Source: Taklimakanibacter sp050246735
GTDB taxonomy: Bacteria; Pseudomonadota; Alphaproteobacteria; Rhizobiales; Aestuariivirgaceae
Assembly: GCA_050246735.1 (NCBI GenBank)
Contig: JBFWVM010000008.1
Coordinates: 176,821 to 240,820, forward strand
Reading direction: 5' to 3'
Length of the DNA: 64,000 nt
Part shown: piece by piece, positions 8,032-17,088 of the stretch
Layout of the letters: each line of letters opens with the position of its first letter
Numbering within the stretch: the first letter of the stretch is position 1
Made by a program: the position numbers and the translations under genes
Notes under the pieces: model-generated
Told to the model about the DNA's origin: nothing
The model's input: the letters and a program-made list of their open reading frames with translations, nothing else
Databases searched by the model: none

Positions 8032-9555
8032 ATGAGCAACGACTTCCGCACCTTGAGCGAGCTCTTCGGGTGCGGTGCTGCCGACGCCCCCGCCGTTTCT
8101 GCGCCCGGGCGTCCGTCGCTGACCTATGAGGGATTGCGGCGGCTCGCGGCCATGACGACCGGGAGCCTGAACGCCCTCGGCATCGGGCGCAACGACCGGG
8201 TCGCCATCGTGCTGCCCAACGGGCCCGAGATGGCGACGGCGTTCCTGGCGATCGGCGCCGGCGCCACGACCGCCCCGCTCAACCCCGCCTACAAGGTCGA
8301 GGAATTCGACTTCTACCTGAAGGATCTCGGCGCCAGGGCGCTCGTCCTCGACGCGCAGGGACATGCAGCGGCCGAAACGGCGGCGCGCCAGCTCGGCATT
8401 CCCGTCTTCCGTCTCGCCACCGTCCCCGGCTCGGCCGCCGGCGATTTCCGCATCGAGGGCCCAGGCCTCGGCAAGGCCGGGCTCGAAGGTCCCGCGCAAG
8501 CCGGCGACATCGCGCTCATCCTGCACACCTCCGGCACGACGTCGCGCCCCAAGATCGTCCCCTTGAGCCAGAGCAACCTCACCGCCTCGGCGCGGCACAT
8601 CCGTGCGACGCTCGCCTTGAGCGACGCCGACCGCTGCCTCAATATCATGCCGCTCTTCCATATTCACGGCCTGATCGCGGCGACCCTCTCCTCGCTTGCG
8701 GCGGGCGCCTCGATCTTCTGCACCCCGGGCTTCAACGCCCTGAGCTTCTTCAGCCTGCTCGACGAGGCGAAGCCCACCTGGTACACCGCCGTGCCGACGA
8801 TGCACCAGGCGATCCTGGCGCGCGCCGGGCGCAATGCCGAGAGCGTCGCACGCGCCAGGCTGCGCTTCATCCGCTCGTCCTCCTCGTCGCTTCCGCCGCA
8901 AGTGATGGCCGAGCTCGAAAGCGTCTTCAGATGCCCGGTGATCGAAGCCTATGGCATGACGGAAGCGGCGCATCAGATGGCGTCGAACCCCCTGCCGCCG
9001 GGCAGGCGCGTCGCCGGCAGCGTCGGGCTGGCGGCGGGACCGGAGGTCGCCATCATGGACGGCGCCGGCAAACTGCTCGAGCCCGGCGGCGTCGGCGAGA
9101 TCGTCATCCGCGGACCCAATGTCACGCTGGGCTACGAGAACAACCCGAAGGCCAATGCCGAAGCCTTCGCCCATGGCTGGTTCCATACGGGCGACCAGGG
9201 CACCATGGATGCGCAAGGCTATGTGCGCATCACCGGGAGGCTCAAGGAGATCATCAACCGCGGCGGCGAGAAGATCTCGCCGCGCGAGGTGGACGAAGTC
9301 CTGATGGACCATCCGGCCGTCCAGCAGGTGGTGACCTTCGCCATGCCGCATGACAAGCTCGGCGAGGACGTCGCCGCCGCCGTCGTGCTGCGCGAAGGCA
9401 GGACGGCGAGCGAAAGCGAGCTTCGCGACTTCGCCGCGGGCCGCCTCGCCCAGTTCAAGGTGCCGCGCAAGCTCGTCTTCCTCGACGAGATCCCGAAAGG
9501 CGCCACCGGCAAGCTGCAGCGCATCGGCATGGCGGAGAAGCTGGGACTCGGCTGA
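8032..9555 (+). CDS. AMP-dependent acyl-CoA synthetase, oxalate-CoA-ligase-like
   Basis: 507 residues; ATG 8032 follows a gcgaggt ribosome site. ANL-superfamily signatures are in order: HTSGTTSRPK (P-loop), YGMTEAAHQM, HGWFHTGDQG, GRLKEIINRGGEKISP, and the C-terminal catalytic lysine region PKGATGKLQR. The overall pattern (PLFHIHGL, SSSSLPP, CxxIEAYGMTEA) resembles the AAE3/Pcs60 oxalyl-CoA synthetases. It would activate a short acid, plausibly oxalate, with ATP and CoA. It is followed after 1 bp by a ketopantoate-reductase-like gene. No formyl-CoA transferase or oxalyl-CoA decarboxylase lies nearby, so the substrate call is moderate. Confidence 0.75.
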   Translation: MSNDFRTLSELFGCGAADAPAVSAPGRPSLTYEGLRRLAAMTTGSLNALGIGRNDRVAIVLPNGPEMATAFLAIGAGATTAPLNPAYKVEEFDFYLKDLGARALVLDAQGHAAAETAARQLGIPVFRLATVPGSAAGDFRIEGPGLGKAGLEGPAQAGDIALILHTSGTTSRPKIVPLSQSNLTASARHIRATLALSDADRCLNIMPLFHIHGLIAATLSSLAAGASIFCTPGFNALSFFSLLDEAKPTWYTAVPTMHQAILARAGRNAESVARARLRFIRSSSSSLPPQVMAELESVFRCPVIEAYGMTEAAHQMASNPLPPGRRVAGSVGLAAGPEVAIMDGAGKLLEPGGVGEIVIRGPNVTLGYENNPKANAEAFAHGWFHTGDQGTMDAQGYVRITGRLKEIINRGGEKISPREVDEVLMDHPAVQQVVTFAMPHDKLGEDVAAAVVLREGRTASESELRDFAAGRLAQFKVPRKLVFLDEIPKGATGKLQRIGMAEKLGLG

Positions 9556-9556
9556 C

Positions 9557-10534
9557 ATGCGCATCTGCATCTTCGGCGCGGGCGCCATAGGCGGGCTGGT
9601 CGGGGCGAAGCTCGCGCGTCACGGCGAGGCCGAGGTGAGCCTGATCGCGCGCGGCCCGCATCTCGCCGCCATGCGCGACAAGGGCCTGACGCTCAAGGAC
9701 GAGAGCGGCGCGGCGACGGTCGCGGTGCGCGCCACGGACCGGCCGGCCGAGCTCGGCCCCCAGGATTATGTAATCCTGGCGCTCAAGGCCCATTCGCTTC
9801 CCGGCATCATCGACAGCCTCAAGCCGCTGCTCGGACCGCGGACCGCGGTCGTCACCGCCCAGAACGGGGTTCCCTGGTGGTATTTCTACAAGCATGGCGG
9901 CGTCCATGAGGGGCGGCGCATCGCGGCCGTCGATCCCGGGGGACGGCTGTGGGAGGCGATCGGGCCGGAGCGCGTGATCGGCTGCGTGGTGCATCCCGCG
10001 GCCGAGATCGAGGCTCCGGGCGTCATCCGCCATATCGAGGGCGACCGCCTGCCGCTGGGCGAGCCGTCGGGCGAGAAGACGGCGCGCACCGCCGACCTCG
10101 CGAGACTCCTCGTCGCCGCCGGCCTGCGCGCGCCCGTCCGCCCCCAGATCCGCAACGAGATCTGGGTGAAGCTGTGGGGAAACCTCTCGCTCAACCCGGT
10201 CTCGGCGCTCACCGGCGGGACGCTCGAGCAGATATGCCGCGATCCGGGAACGCGCGCGGTCATCCGCGCCATGATGATCGAGGCCCAGGCGATCGGCGAG
10301 AAGCTGGGCGTCGGTTTCGGCATCGACGTCGAGCGCCGCATCGCCGGTGCCGAGGCCGTCGGCGCGCACAAGACCTCGATGCTCCAGGATCTCGAGCTCG
10401 GCCGGCCGATCGAGATCGACGCGCTGGTGACGGCGGTCCAGGAGCTCGGAGGGCTCACCGGCGTGGCGACGCCGACCATCGATGTCGTCGAGGGCCTCCT
10501 CAGGATGCGCGCCAAGCTCGCCGGATGCCTGTGA
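9557..10534 (+). CDS. 2-dehydropantoate 2-reductase family protein
   Basis: 325 residues starting MRICIFGAGAIGGLVGAKLA, a perfect GxGxxG NAD(P)-binding motif. The central stretch has the family's ALKAHSLPG and TAQNGVPWWY elements, and the C-terminal ApbA domain includes NEIWVKLWGNLSLNP with the catalytic Lys. Such proteins reduce ketopantoate to pantoate for CoA synthesis, but many paralogues act on other 2-keto acids. Translation is probably coupled to the ligase (stop and start 1 bp apart), which suggests a catabolic rather than biosynthetic role. Confidence 0.8.
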   Translation: MRICIFGAGAIGGLVGAKLARHGEAEVSLIARGPHLAAMRDKGLTLKDESGAATVAVRATDRPAELGPQDYVILALKAHSLPGIIDSLKPLLGPRTAVVTAQNGVPWWYFYKHGGVHEGRRIAAVDPGGRLWEAIGPERVIGCVVHPAAEIEAPGVIRHIEGDRLPLGEPSGEKTARTADLARLLVAAGLRAPVRPQIRNEIWVKLWGNLSLNPVSALTGGTLEQICRDPGTRAVIRAMMIEAQAIGEKLGVGFGIDVERRIAGAEAVGAHKTSMLQDLELGRPIEIDALVTAVQELGGLTGVATPTIDVVEGLLRMRAKLAGCL

Positions 10535-10574
10535 CCGCCCTGGCGCAGCCGCCGCCGCCGGCTGCCGCGCCGCT

Positions 10575-11258
10575 TCAGGGACTGACCAGGCCGAGCAGCA
10601 CCTGATAGGCGGCTTCGATGTCGGCGCGCACCGATTCGCTCACCTGCCTCTCGTCGCGCGCCTTCAGCCCGTCGACGATGGCCTGATGATGGATGTTCGA
10701 CACCTCGTAATTCCCCGAGCCGCGCAGCAGATTGAAATAGGGGCCGATCTGCAGCCAGAGATTCTCGATGATGGTGAGAAGCGTCTCCGAGCGCGCCGCG
10801 CGATAGATGGCGAAGTGAAAAGCGTGGTTTGCCCGGAGGAACGAGCGGGCGTCGCCCTTGGCGTTGGCCTGGCCGAGCTTGCGGCACAGATCTTCCATGC
10901 CGTCGAGCTCGGCATCGGTGATCCTGCGCGCCGCCCAGATCGCGGCAAGGGCTTCGATCTCGAGACGGACATTGCGCAGGTCGTTGAGGCTCGCCCGGTT
11001 GAGCGGCGGAATGCCGATCGACCGGCCCGACACCACCGTCAGGGCCTTGGCCGCGGTCAGGCGCCGCAGCGCCTCGCGCACCGGCATGTGGCTGACCCCG
11101 AAGGCATCGGCCAGCGACTGGATGGTGACGAGCTGCCCCGGCGCGATCTCGCCGTCGAGGATCAGATCGCACACCCGGCGATAGACCCGCTCCTGCAAGG
11201 TCTCGCGGCTCAGAGGGACGACTCTGAGACTGGTTTTGGGGTGGAAAGCGACTGCCAT
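10575..11258 (-). CDS. GntR-family regulator, FCD (FadR) subfamily
   Basis: 227 residues. Winged HTH at about 15-85 (TIQSLADAFGVSHMPVREALRRL), then an all-helical FCD ligand domain with the metal-ligand pattern NHAFHFAIY and IHHQAIVDGL. It is divergent from the sugar importer operon starting at 11475, and an inverted repeat lies between. It most likely represses that operon and responds to an acidic sugar metabolite. Confidence 0.88.
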   Translation of the reverse strand: MAVAFHPKTSLRVVPLSRETLQERVYRRVCDLILDGEIAPGQLVTIQSLADAFGVSHMPVREALRRLTAAKALTVVSGRSIGIPPLNRASLNDLRNVRLEIEALAAIWAARRITDAELDGMEDLCRKLGQANAKGDARSFLRANHAFHFAIYRAARSETLLTIIENLWLQIGPYFNLLRGSGNYEVSNIHHQAIVDGLKARDERQVSESVRADIEAAYQVLLGLVSP

Positions 11259-11382
11259 TTCCGTGTTCGCGATCGGGCCTGCCGACCCGGCATTTCATGA
11301 AGATTCGCGCCGAGGACAAGTCCCGGCCATGCCGGTTCGAGCCGGAGCTCGCCAAAACGCGCCTCTTTCGTAAAATACATCA

Positions 11383-11397
11383 TTGATCTTTGATCAA
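11383..11397. promoter_or_regulatory. inverted repeat, candidate GntR operator
   Basis: TTGATCTTTGATCAA forms a near-perfect palindrome (arms TTGATC/GATCAA, 3-nt spacer). It lies in the 216-bp interval between the GntR gene and the importer operon, 78 bp before the importer start, in an AT-rich stretch suited to promoter elements. Confidence 0.5.
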
Positions 11398-11474
11398 AAC
11401 AAGTAAATTATCCCCGCTCGGCTCCCGGACGATCACAATGAACCGGAGCAGCTCAAACTCGTGGGAGGTTATCA

Positions 11475-12605
11475 ATGACGATTTCTGACCGGCTCAAGAA
11501 ACTTGCCTTGTCGACGGTGATGGCCGCCGGCCTGATTGCCGCCGCCGGCACCGCAGACGCCGCCGGCAAGCACAAGATCTTTCTCAGCATGAGCTTCATC
11601 GGCAACGACTGGCAGGCGGAAGCCGCCAACATGGTCAAGGCGATGGCCGCGCACAAGAGCCTGGCCGACAAGGTCGACCTGCAGGTGCAGGTGGCGGGGC
11701 CCAACGCCCAGCGCCAGATCCAGCAGATCAACGCCATGGTGCAGGCGGGCGCCGAGGCGATCGTGATCTTCCCGATCTCGCCCACCGCTCTCAACCAGGT
11801 GGTCAAGAACGCCTGCGACAAGGGCGTCAAGGTGTTCGCCTATGACGCGGAGATCACCGAGCCCTGCGCCTACAACATCTCGATCGACCAGGTGGAGGCG
11901 GGCCGCGTCACCGCCGAATGGCTGGTCAAGAAGCTCGACGGCAAGGGCGAGATCGTGGCGGTCACCGGCGTGCCCGGCACCTCGGTCGACAATCTGCGCA
12001 CCAAGGCCGCGAAGGAGGTCTTCGCCAAGCATCCCGACATCAAGATCGTCGCCGAGGCGGTCGGCATGTGGAGCCAGGCGGTCGCGCGCACCGAGCTGTC
12101 GAAGATCACGGCGACCCGCAACTGGGACCAGATCGACGGCCTGTGGATGCAGGTGGGCTGCTACACGGCCAATGCCATGCAGCTCGAGGCCGGCAAGAAG
12201 CCGGAAGAGCTCCTGCCCTGCGCCGGCGAAGGCTCGAATGGCGGTCGCGTCCAGATGCTGCCGGCCGGCACCGAGGTCGAAGGAGCGGCCTCGCCCTACG
12301 CGCCGCTTGGCGCGACGCGGATATCCTATGCCTCGCCGCCCTATTCCGGCGCCCTCGCGCTCAAGCTCGCCGTCCAGGTCCTGGAAGGCAAGGACGTGCC
12401 GAAGAAGGTCACGCTGCCCCTGCCGATCGTCACCAACGACACGATCAAGCTGTGCACGGAAGGCACCTGGCAGGAGATGAAGGACGGCTGCAACGCCTTC
12501 CTGCCCTCGCTCGTGTCCAATCCGGGCTGGTTCGCTTCGATCTTCTCGGAAGAGACTCCCGAAATCGGCCTCAACGCCGCGCTCGTCGGCCAGCCGGAAA
12601 ACTGA
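11475..12605 (+). CDS. sugar ABC transporter periplasmic binding protein (type I fold)
   Basis: 376 residues. The Sec signal peptide ends near TADAAGKHK, followed by a ribose/galactose-type periplasmic-binding fold (FLSMSFIGNDWQ, NAMVQAGAEAIVIFPIS, VFAYDAEI, VTGVPGTSVDNLR). A GGGAGG-type site (gtgggaggttatca) precedes the ATG. It heads an importer operon with a MglA/RbsA-like ATPase and a fused permease. The downstream SDR, dehydrogenase, BKACE and lactonases point to an aldose or sugar acid as ligand. Confidence 0.88.
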   Translation: MTISDRLKKLALSTVMAAGLIAAAGTADAAGKHKIFLSMSFIGNDWQAEAANMVKAMAAHKSLADKVDLQVQVAGPNAQRQIQQINAMVQAGAEAIVIFPISPTALNQVVKNACDKGVKVFAYDAEITEPCAYNISIDQVEAGRVTAEWLVKKLDGKGEIVAVTGVPGTSVDNLRTKAAKEVFAKHPDIKIVAEAVGMWSQAVARTELSKITATRNWDQIDGLWMQVGCYTANAMQLEAGKKPEELLPCAGEGSNGGRVQMLPAGTEVEGAASPYAPLGATRISYASPPYSGALALKLAVQVLEGKDVPKKVTLPLPIVTNDTIKLCTEGTWQEMKDGCNAFLPSLVSNPGWFASIFSEETPEIGLNAALVGQPEN

Positions 12606-12610
12606 GAAAC

Positions 12611-12643
12611 CGTCCCGGGGCGGCGGGCGCCGCCCCCGGGACG
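12611..12643 (+). terminator. GC-rich stem-loop after binding-protein gene
   Basis: cgtcccggggcggc pairs with gccgcccccgggacg (one bulged base) just after the binding-protein stop and before the ATPase start. There is no T-run, so it is more likely an mRNA-stabilising or attenuating hairpin, as is common after periplasmic-binding-protein genes, than a full terminator. Confidence 0.6.
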
Positions 12644-12669
12644 CATGTCCCGTCCATCCGTCTCCGCCG

Positions 12670-14217
12670 ATGATCGAGCCCCCGAACAGCGAAACGCCCG
12701 CGATCGCCATGAACGGCGTGCGCAAGGCGTTCGGGCCCACGCTCGCCGTCGATGACGTTTCCTTCGCCGTCAGGGCCGGCAGCGTGCATGCGCTGCTCGG
12801 CGAGAACGGCGCCGGCAAGTCGACCGTCGTCAAGCTGCTCTCGGGCCTGGTCCAGCCGGATGCCGGCGGCATCGAGATCGCCGGCCGGCCGGCGAGCCTC
12901 GCCTCGCCGCGCGCCGCGCACCGCCACGGCATCCAGACGGCCTTCCAGGAAATGACCCTGGTTCCCGATCTCACCGTGCTCGACAACATGATGCTGCCCT
13001 ATGCGCCGACCGGCATCACCGGCACCATAAAGCGGCGGGCGGCGCGGGCGGCCATCGAGAAGCATTTCGCCCGCATCGGCTTCGCCATCGACCTCGATGC
13101 CGCGGTCGGCGGGCTCGACCTCTCCCTGCAGCAGAAGATCGAGATCGCCCGCGCCACTTTCCGCGATCCGCGGATCCTGCTGCTCGACGAGCCGACATCC
13201 ACCCTGTCGGTGAGCGACGTCGACTGGCTCGGCCGGCTCATCGCGCAGCTCAAGGAAGCCGGCAAGACCATCGTCTTCATCTCGCACCGCCTGCGCGAGG
13301 TGCGCGCCTTCTGCGACAGCCTCACCATACTGCGCAACGGCCGGCACATCATGACCGGCGCGGCGGGCGACATCTCCGACCAGGACGTGATCGAGAAGAT
13401 CGTCGGGCGCTCCATCGCCCAGACCTTTCCCGAGCGGCCGCAAGGCTCTTCACAGGCCGGAACGCCGGTGCTCTCCGCGCGGGACCTGAAAGCGGGCGAG
13501 CGGCTCGAGGAAGCGAGCTTCGATCTGCGCCAGGGCGAGATCCTCGGCATTGCCGGGCTTCAGGGCATGGGACAGCTCGATCTCTTCCATGCCTGCTTCG
13601 GCATGGCGGATGTCAGGCATGGCGGCATCGAGGTCGACGGCCGGCCGGTCGCCATCACCTCGCCCGTCGATGCCATGCGTCCCAATATCGCGATCGGCTT
13701 CGTGCCGGAGGACCGCAAGACCGAGGGCCTCTTCCTCAAGCTCGACGGCAAGGTGAACGCCTCGCTGCCGGTCATCGACCGTTTCGCGCGCAACGGCCTC
13801 ATCGACAGGGCGGCCGAGGAAGGCGCCGTCGCCCGGGCTTTCGGCGCGGTCGAAGTGCATGAGCGCGCCCTGTGGACGACGGCCGGCTCCTTCTCCGGCG
13901 GCAACCAGCAGAAGATCGCCATCGCCAAATGGCTGGTGGCGCAAAGCCGCATCCTGCTGCTGTTCGATCCGACGCGCGGCATCGACGTCGGCACCAAGCA
14001 TGAGCTCTATGTCATGATGCGCGATTTCGCCAATCAGGGCGGCGCCATCCTGTTCCATTCGACGGAGATCCCCGAGCTCGTCCATCTCTGCGACCGGGTG
14101 CTCGTCCTCTATGCCGGGCGGATCGTCGCCGAGATCGGGGCCGGGGCCTTGAGCGAAAGCGCCATCATGCGCCCGGCGCTCGGCCATGAGGACGCCATGA
14201 CGGGAGCCGCGGCATGA
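12670..14217 (+). CDS. sugar ABC transporter ATP-binding protein (double ATPase, MglA/RbsA type)
   Basis: 515 residues with two tandem ABC domains. Domain 1: Walker A GENGAGKST, signature LSLQQKIEIAR, Walker B ILLLDEPTSTLS. Domain 2 has the degenerate Walker A (GIAGLQGMGQ) and SGGNQQKIAIAKWL signature normal for this class. It energises the adjacent fused permease; the stop overlaps the permease start by 4 bp. Confidence 0.93.
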   Translation: MIEPPNSETPAIAMNGVRKAFGPTLAVDDVSFAVRAGSVHALLGENGAGKSTVVKLLSGLVQPDAGGIEIAGRPASLASPRAAHRHGIQTAFQEMTLVPDLTVLDNMMLPYAPTGITGTIKRRAARAAIEKHFARIGFAIDLDAAVGGLDLSLQQKIEIARATFRDPRILLLDEPTSTLSVSDVDWLGRLIAQLKEAGKTIVFISHRLREVRAFCDSLTILRNGRHIMTGAAGDISDQDVIEKIVGRSIAQTFPERPQGSSQAGTPVLSARDLKAGERLEEASFDLRQGEILGIAGLQGMGQLDLFHACFGMADVRHGGIEVDGRPVAITSPVDAMRPNIAIGFVPEDRKTEGLFLKLDGKVNASLPVIDRFARNGLIDRAAEEGAVARAFGAVEVHERALWTTAGSFSGGNQQKIAIAKWLVAQSRILLLFDPTRGIDVGTKHELYVMMRDFANQGGAILFHSTEIPELVHLCDRVLVLYAGRIVAEIGAGALSESAIMRPALGHEDAMTGAAA

Positions 14218-16271
14218 GCACGGCGGCCGCGGCACCCTCGACCGCCCGGCGCTTCATCGCGAACCACCGCGGCGTCGCCATCGCCGCCGCCGTGTTCCTG
14301 ATCCTGCTCGCCGTCGTCGATCTCATCAGCGCGGGGCCGCTCACCTATTTCGACATCTCGTTCCTGGCGAGCGGCGGCGCGGCCTCGGCGCTCGCCGCCA
14401 TCGGCCAGACGATCGTCATCCTCTCCGGCGGCTTCGATCTCTCGGCCGGAGCCGTCATTTCGCTGGTCAATGCCGTCCTGGCGCGGTCGATGGACCCGAT
14501 GGACATGGAAGCGAGCGTGCTCCTGTGGACGCTGGTCGGCGTCGGCATCGGCACGGCGACGGGCGCCGTGAACGGCTTCTTCATCGCCGTGCTGCGGCTC
14601 CAGCCCATCGTGGTGACGCTCTCGACGATGTTCATCATCCAGGGCGTGACGCTTCTCGTGATGGACAAGCCGGGCGGCTTCGTCTCGCCCTCGCTCGGCA
14701 CCTTCTATCTGGGCGACGCCGTCGCCGGATGGCTGCCGATGCCGCTCGCCGTGGTCGGGGCGGTGATCCTCGCCTGGGCGTGGCTCAAGAATACCAGGCT
14801 CGGCACGGCGATCTATGCGGTGGGCAGCGATCCCGACGCGGCCGCCGCCGTCGGCGTCCCGACCGTCCTCACGCGCTTCCTCGTCTATGCGATCGCCGGC
14901 GGATGCTACGGCCTCGCCGGCGTCTTCATCAGCGCCCAGACCGGCAGCGGCGATCCGCTGGTCGGCAATCCCCTGCTGCTCTCGATGTTCGCCGCGGTCG
15001 TCGTCGGCGGCACGCGGCTCGGCGGCGGCAAGGGCGGACCGCTCGGCAGCGCCATCGGCGCCTATGTGCTGATGATCGTCGTCAATATCCTGCTCGTGCT
15101 CAACGTGTCGGCCTATTACTCGACCATCGCCGAGGCCACGATCCTCATCCTCGCCGTGCTGGCCGGGTCCGTCTCGCCGACCTCGACCCTGGCGCAGCAG
15201 CTCCGCACGCTGCGCATGCGGCTCGCGGCGCGCCGGGCCGGGCGCCTCGCCGGGCAGCTGCCGCAGCAGGACCGCCGGCTCGCCATGGCCAAGCCGGACG
15301 GGACGTCCGCCGCCGTGACGCGGCCGTCCTTCCTGATCCGCAACGCCGAAGTCCTGCGCTACGCCCTTCCGGCCTATATCTGCTTCGTCGCGGTGGTGCT
15401 GACGACCCAGCTCTGGCTCGGCGGCGCCATCCTCAACCCGGGCTACTGGAACTCGCTGATCGTCCTGTCCTCCTTCCTCGCGATACTGGCGCTCGGGCAG
15501 GGGACGGTCATCCTGACCGGCGGGCTCGACCTCTCGGTGCCGTGGACCATCGGGCTGTGCGGCATATTGCTCGCCGGCATGGTCAAGGGCTCCGACGCAG
15601 CGCTCCTCTACGCCCTGCCCACCGTGCTGCTGCTCGCCTGCCTGATCGGCATCGCCAACGGCCTGGGCATCGTCTTCCTCGGCCTCTCGCCCATCGTGAT
15701 GACGCTGGCCACCAACGGCTTCCTGCAGGGCGCCGCGCTCCTCTATTCCAACGGGACGCCGGACGGCTTCTCCTCGCCCATGCTGCGCTGGTTCATGACC
15801 GGCAGGATCTGGATCTTCACGCCGGTGGTCCTGTTCATGGTCGCTTTCGTCGTCTTCGCCGTCGCCCTCCTCGGCCGCACGCCGTTCGGACGGCGGGTCT
15901 ATGGCGTCGGCAACAGCCTCAGGGCGGCCGAGCTTTCCGGCATCGCCGTCGGGCGCACGGTGGTGCTCGTCTACATGCTGTCGTCGCTCTGCGCCGGCCT
16001 CGTCGGCGTCCTGCTCACCGGCTTCTCGGGCCAGGCGAGCCTCGGCATGGGCGACGACTATCTCCTGCCCTCGATCGCGGTCGTGGTGGTGGGCGGCGCG
16101 CTCATCACCGGCGGGCGCGGCCATTATCTCGGCATGCTGGGCGGCGTGCTGCTCCTGACCGGGCTGCAAACCTTCCTCGCCGGCACGACGCTGCCCTATG
16201 CGACGCGGGCGATCCTCGTCGGGCTCGTGGTGCTGGGAGCGGTGATCGCGCTGCGCGACAGAAAAACATGA
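14214..16271 (+). CDS. fused double sugar ABC transporter permease (two BPD_transp_2 domains)
   Basis: 685 residues, about twice the usual length of an RbsC-type permease. Residues about 1-325 and 375-685 are each a complete permease with the QTIVILSGGFDLS / GTVILTGGLDLSVP motif, the conserved NGF(F/L) segments and the cytoplasmic EAA-like loop. They are joined by an Arg-rich linker (RMRLAARRAGRLAGQ). Sugar importers of this class normally encode the two permeases separately or use a homodimer. No stop or frameshift is visible, so the fusion appears genuine. Confidence 0.88.
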   Translation: MSTAAAAPSTARRFIANHRGVAIAAAVFLILLAVVDLISAGPLTYFDISFLASGGAASALAAIGQTIVILSGGFDLSAGAVISLVNAVLARSMDPMDMEASVLLWTLVGVGIGTATGAVNGFFIAVLRLQPIVVTLSTMFIIQGVTLLVMDKPGGFVSPSLGTFYLGDAVAGWLPMPLAVVGAVILAWAWLKNTRLGTAIYAVGSDPDAAAAVGVPTVLTRFLVYAIAGGCYGLAGVFISAQTGSGDPLVGNPLLLSMFAAVVVGGTRLGGGKGGPLGSAIGAYVLMIVVNILLVLNVSAYYSTIAEATILILAVLAGSVSPTSTLAQQLRTLRMRLAARRAGRLAGQLPQQDRRLAMAKPDGTSAAVTRPSFLIRNAEVLRYALPAYICFVAVVLTTQLWLGGAILNPGYWNSLIVLSSFLAILALGQGTVILTGGLDLSVPWTIGLCGILLAGMVKGSDAALLYALPTVLLLACLIGIANGLGIVFLGLSPIVMTLATNGFLQGAALLYSNGTPDGFSSPMLRWFMTGRIWIFTPVVLFMVAFVVFAVALLGRTPFGRRVYGVGNSLRAAELSGIAVGRTVVLVYMLSSLCAGLVGVLLTGFSGQASLGMGDDYLLPSIAVVVVGGALITGGRGHYLGMLGGVLLLTGLQTFLAGTTLPYATRAILVGLVVLGAVIALRDRKT

Positions 16272-16281
16272 GGAGAGCTTC

Positions 16282-17088
16282 ATGACCAACAGGGCCCCGG
16301 ATTCGGCCGCCCAATTCCTCGCCGGACTGGACGGCCAGCGCGTGCTGATCACCGCCGGCGCTTCCGGCATCGGCTTCGCCATCGCCGGCACGCTTTCGGC
16401 GCTTGGCGCGCGCGTCGCGGTCTGCGACATCTCCGAAACGGCGATCGCGGAGGCGAAACGCGCCTTGCCGAAGCTCGTGACCTGCCGGGCGGATGTCGCC
16501 GAGGACGGCGACGTCGAAGCGATGTTCAAGCTCGTGGCGCGCGAGCTGGGCGGGCTCGACGCCCTCGTCAACAATGCCGGCATTGCCGGACCGACCGGCG
16601 GGGTGGACGAGATCGCCGTCGCGGACTGGCGGCGCTGCATCGACATCTGCCTCACCGGCCAGTTCCTGTGCGCCCGGCTGGCGGTGCCGATGCTGAAGGC
16701 GGCGGGCGGCGGCTCGATCGTCAACATGTCCTCGGCCGCCGGCCGGCACGGCTATGCGTTCCGCACGCCCTATTCCTCCGCCAAATTCGGCATCATCGGC
16801 TTCACCCAGAGCCTCGCCAAGGAGCTCGGCCCGTCGCGCATCCGCGTCAACGCCATACTGCCCGGCATCGTCGAGGGCCCGCGCATGCACAAGGTGATCG
16901 CCGACCGCGCCAGGCAGGTCGGCGTCAGCCACGAAGCGATGGAAGAGCGCTATCTCGAGCGCGTCTCGCTCAGGCGCATGGTCAGCCCCTACGACGTCGC
17001 CGCCATGGTGGCGTTCCTCCTGTCCGACGCCGGCATCAATGTTTCCGGACAATCCCTCGGAGTCGATGGCAATGTCGAAACCCTCTGA
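16282..17088 (+). CDS. SDR-family oxidoreductase
   Basis: 268 residues: classical short-chain dehydrogenase with cofactor motif ITAGASGIGFAIAG, NNAGIAG, catalytic Ser in NMSSAAG and YSSAKFG (Tyr/Lys). An aggag site precedes the ATG. In this operon it could oxidise an aldose to a lactone or a secondary alcohol of the imported compound. The end overlaps the next gene. Confidence 0.85.
   Translation: MTNRAPDSAAQFLAGLDGQRVLITAGASGIGFAIAGTLSALGARVAVCDISETAIAEAKRALPKLVTCRADVAEDGDVEAMFKLVARELGGLDALVNNAGIAGPTGGVDEIAVADWRRCIDICLTGQFLCARLAVPMLKAAGGGSIVNMSSAAGRHGYAFRTPYSSAKFGIIGFTQSLAKELGPSRIRVNAILPGIVEGPRMHKVIADRARQVGVSHEAMEERYLERVSLRRMVSPYDVAAMVAFLLSDAGINVSGQSLGVDGNVETL

Noticed and set aside
6934..9588. 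884-residue minus-strand frame over ku and the CoA ligase
   Set aside because: Antisense of two confidently identified genes.
14109..16727. 872-residue minus-strand open frame antisense to the fused permease
   Set aside because: Composition is extreme (E, D, H, R, Q repeats) with no domain; it mirrors codon bias of the real plus-strand gene.
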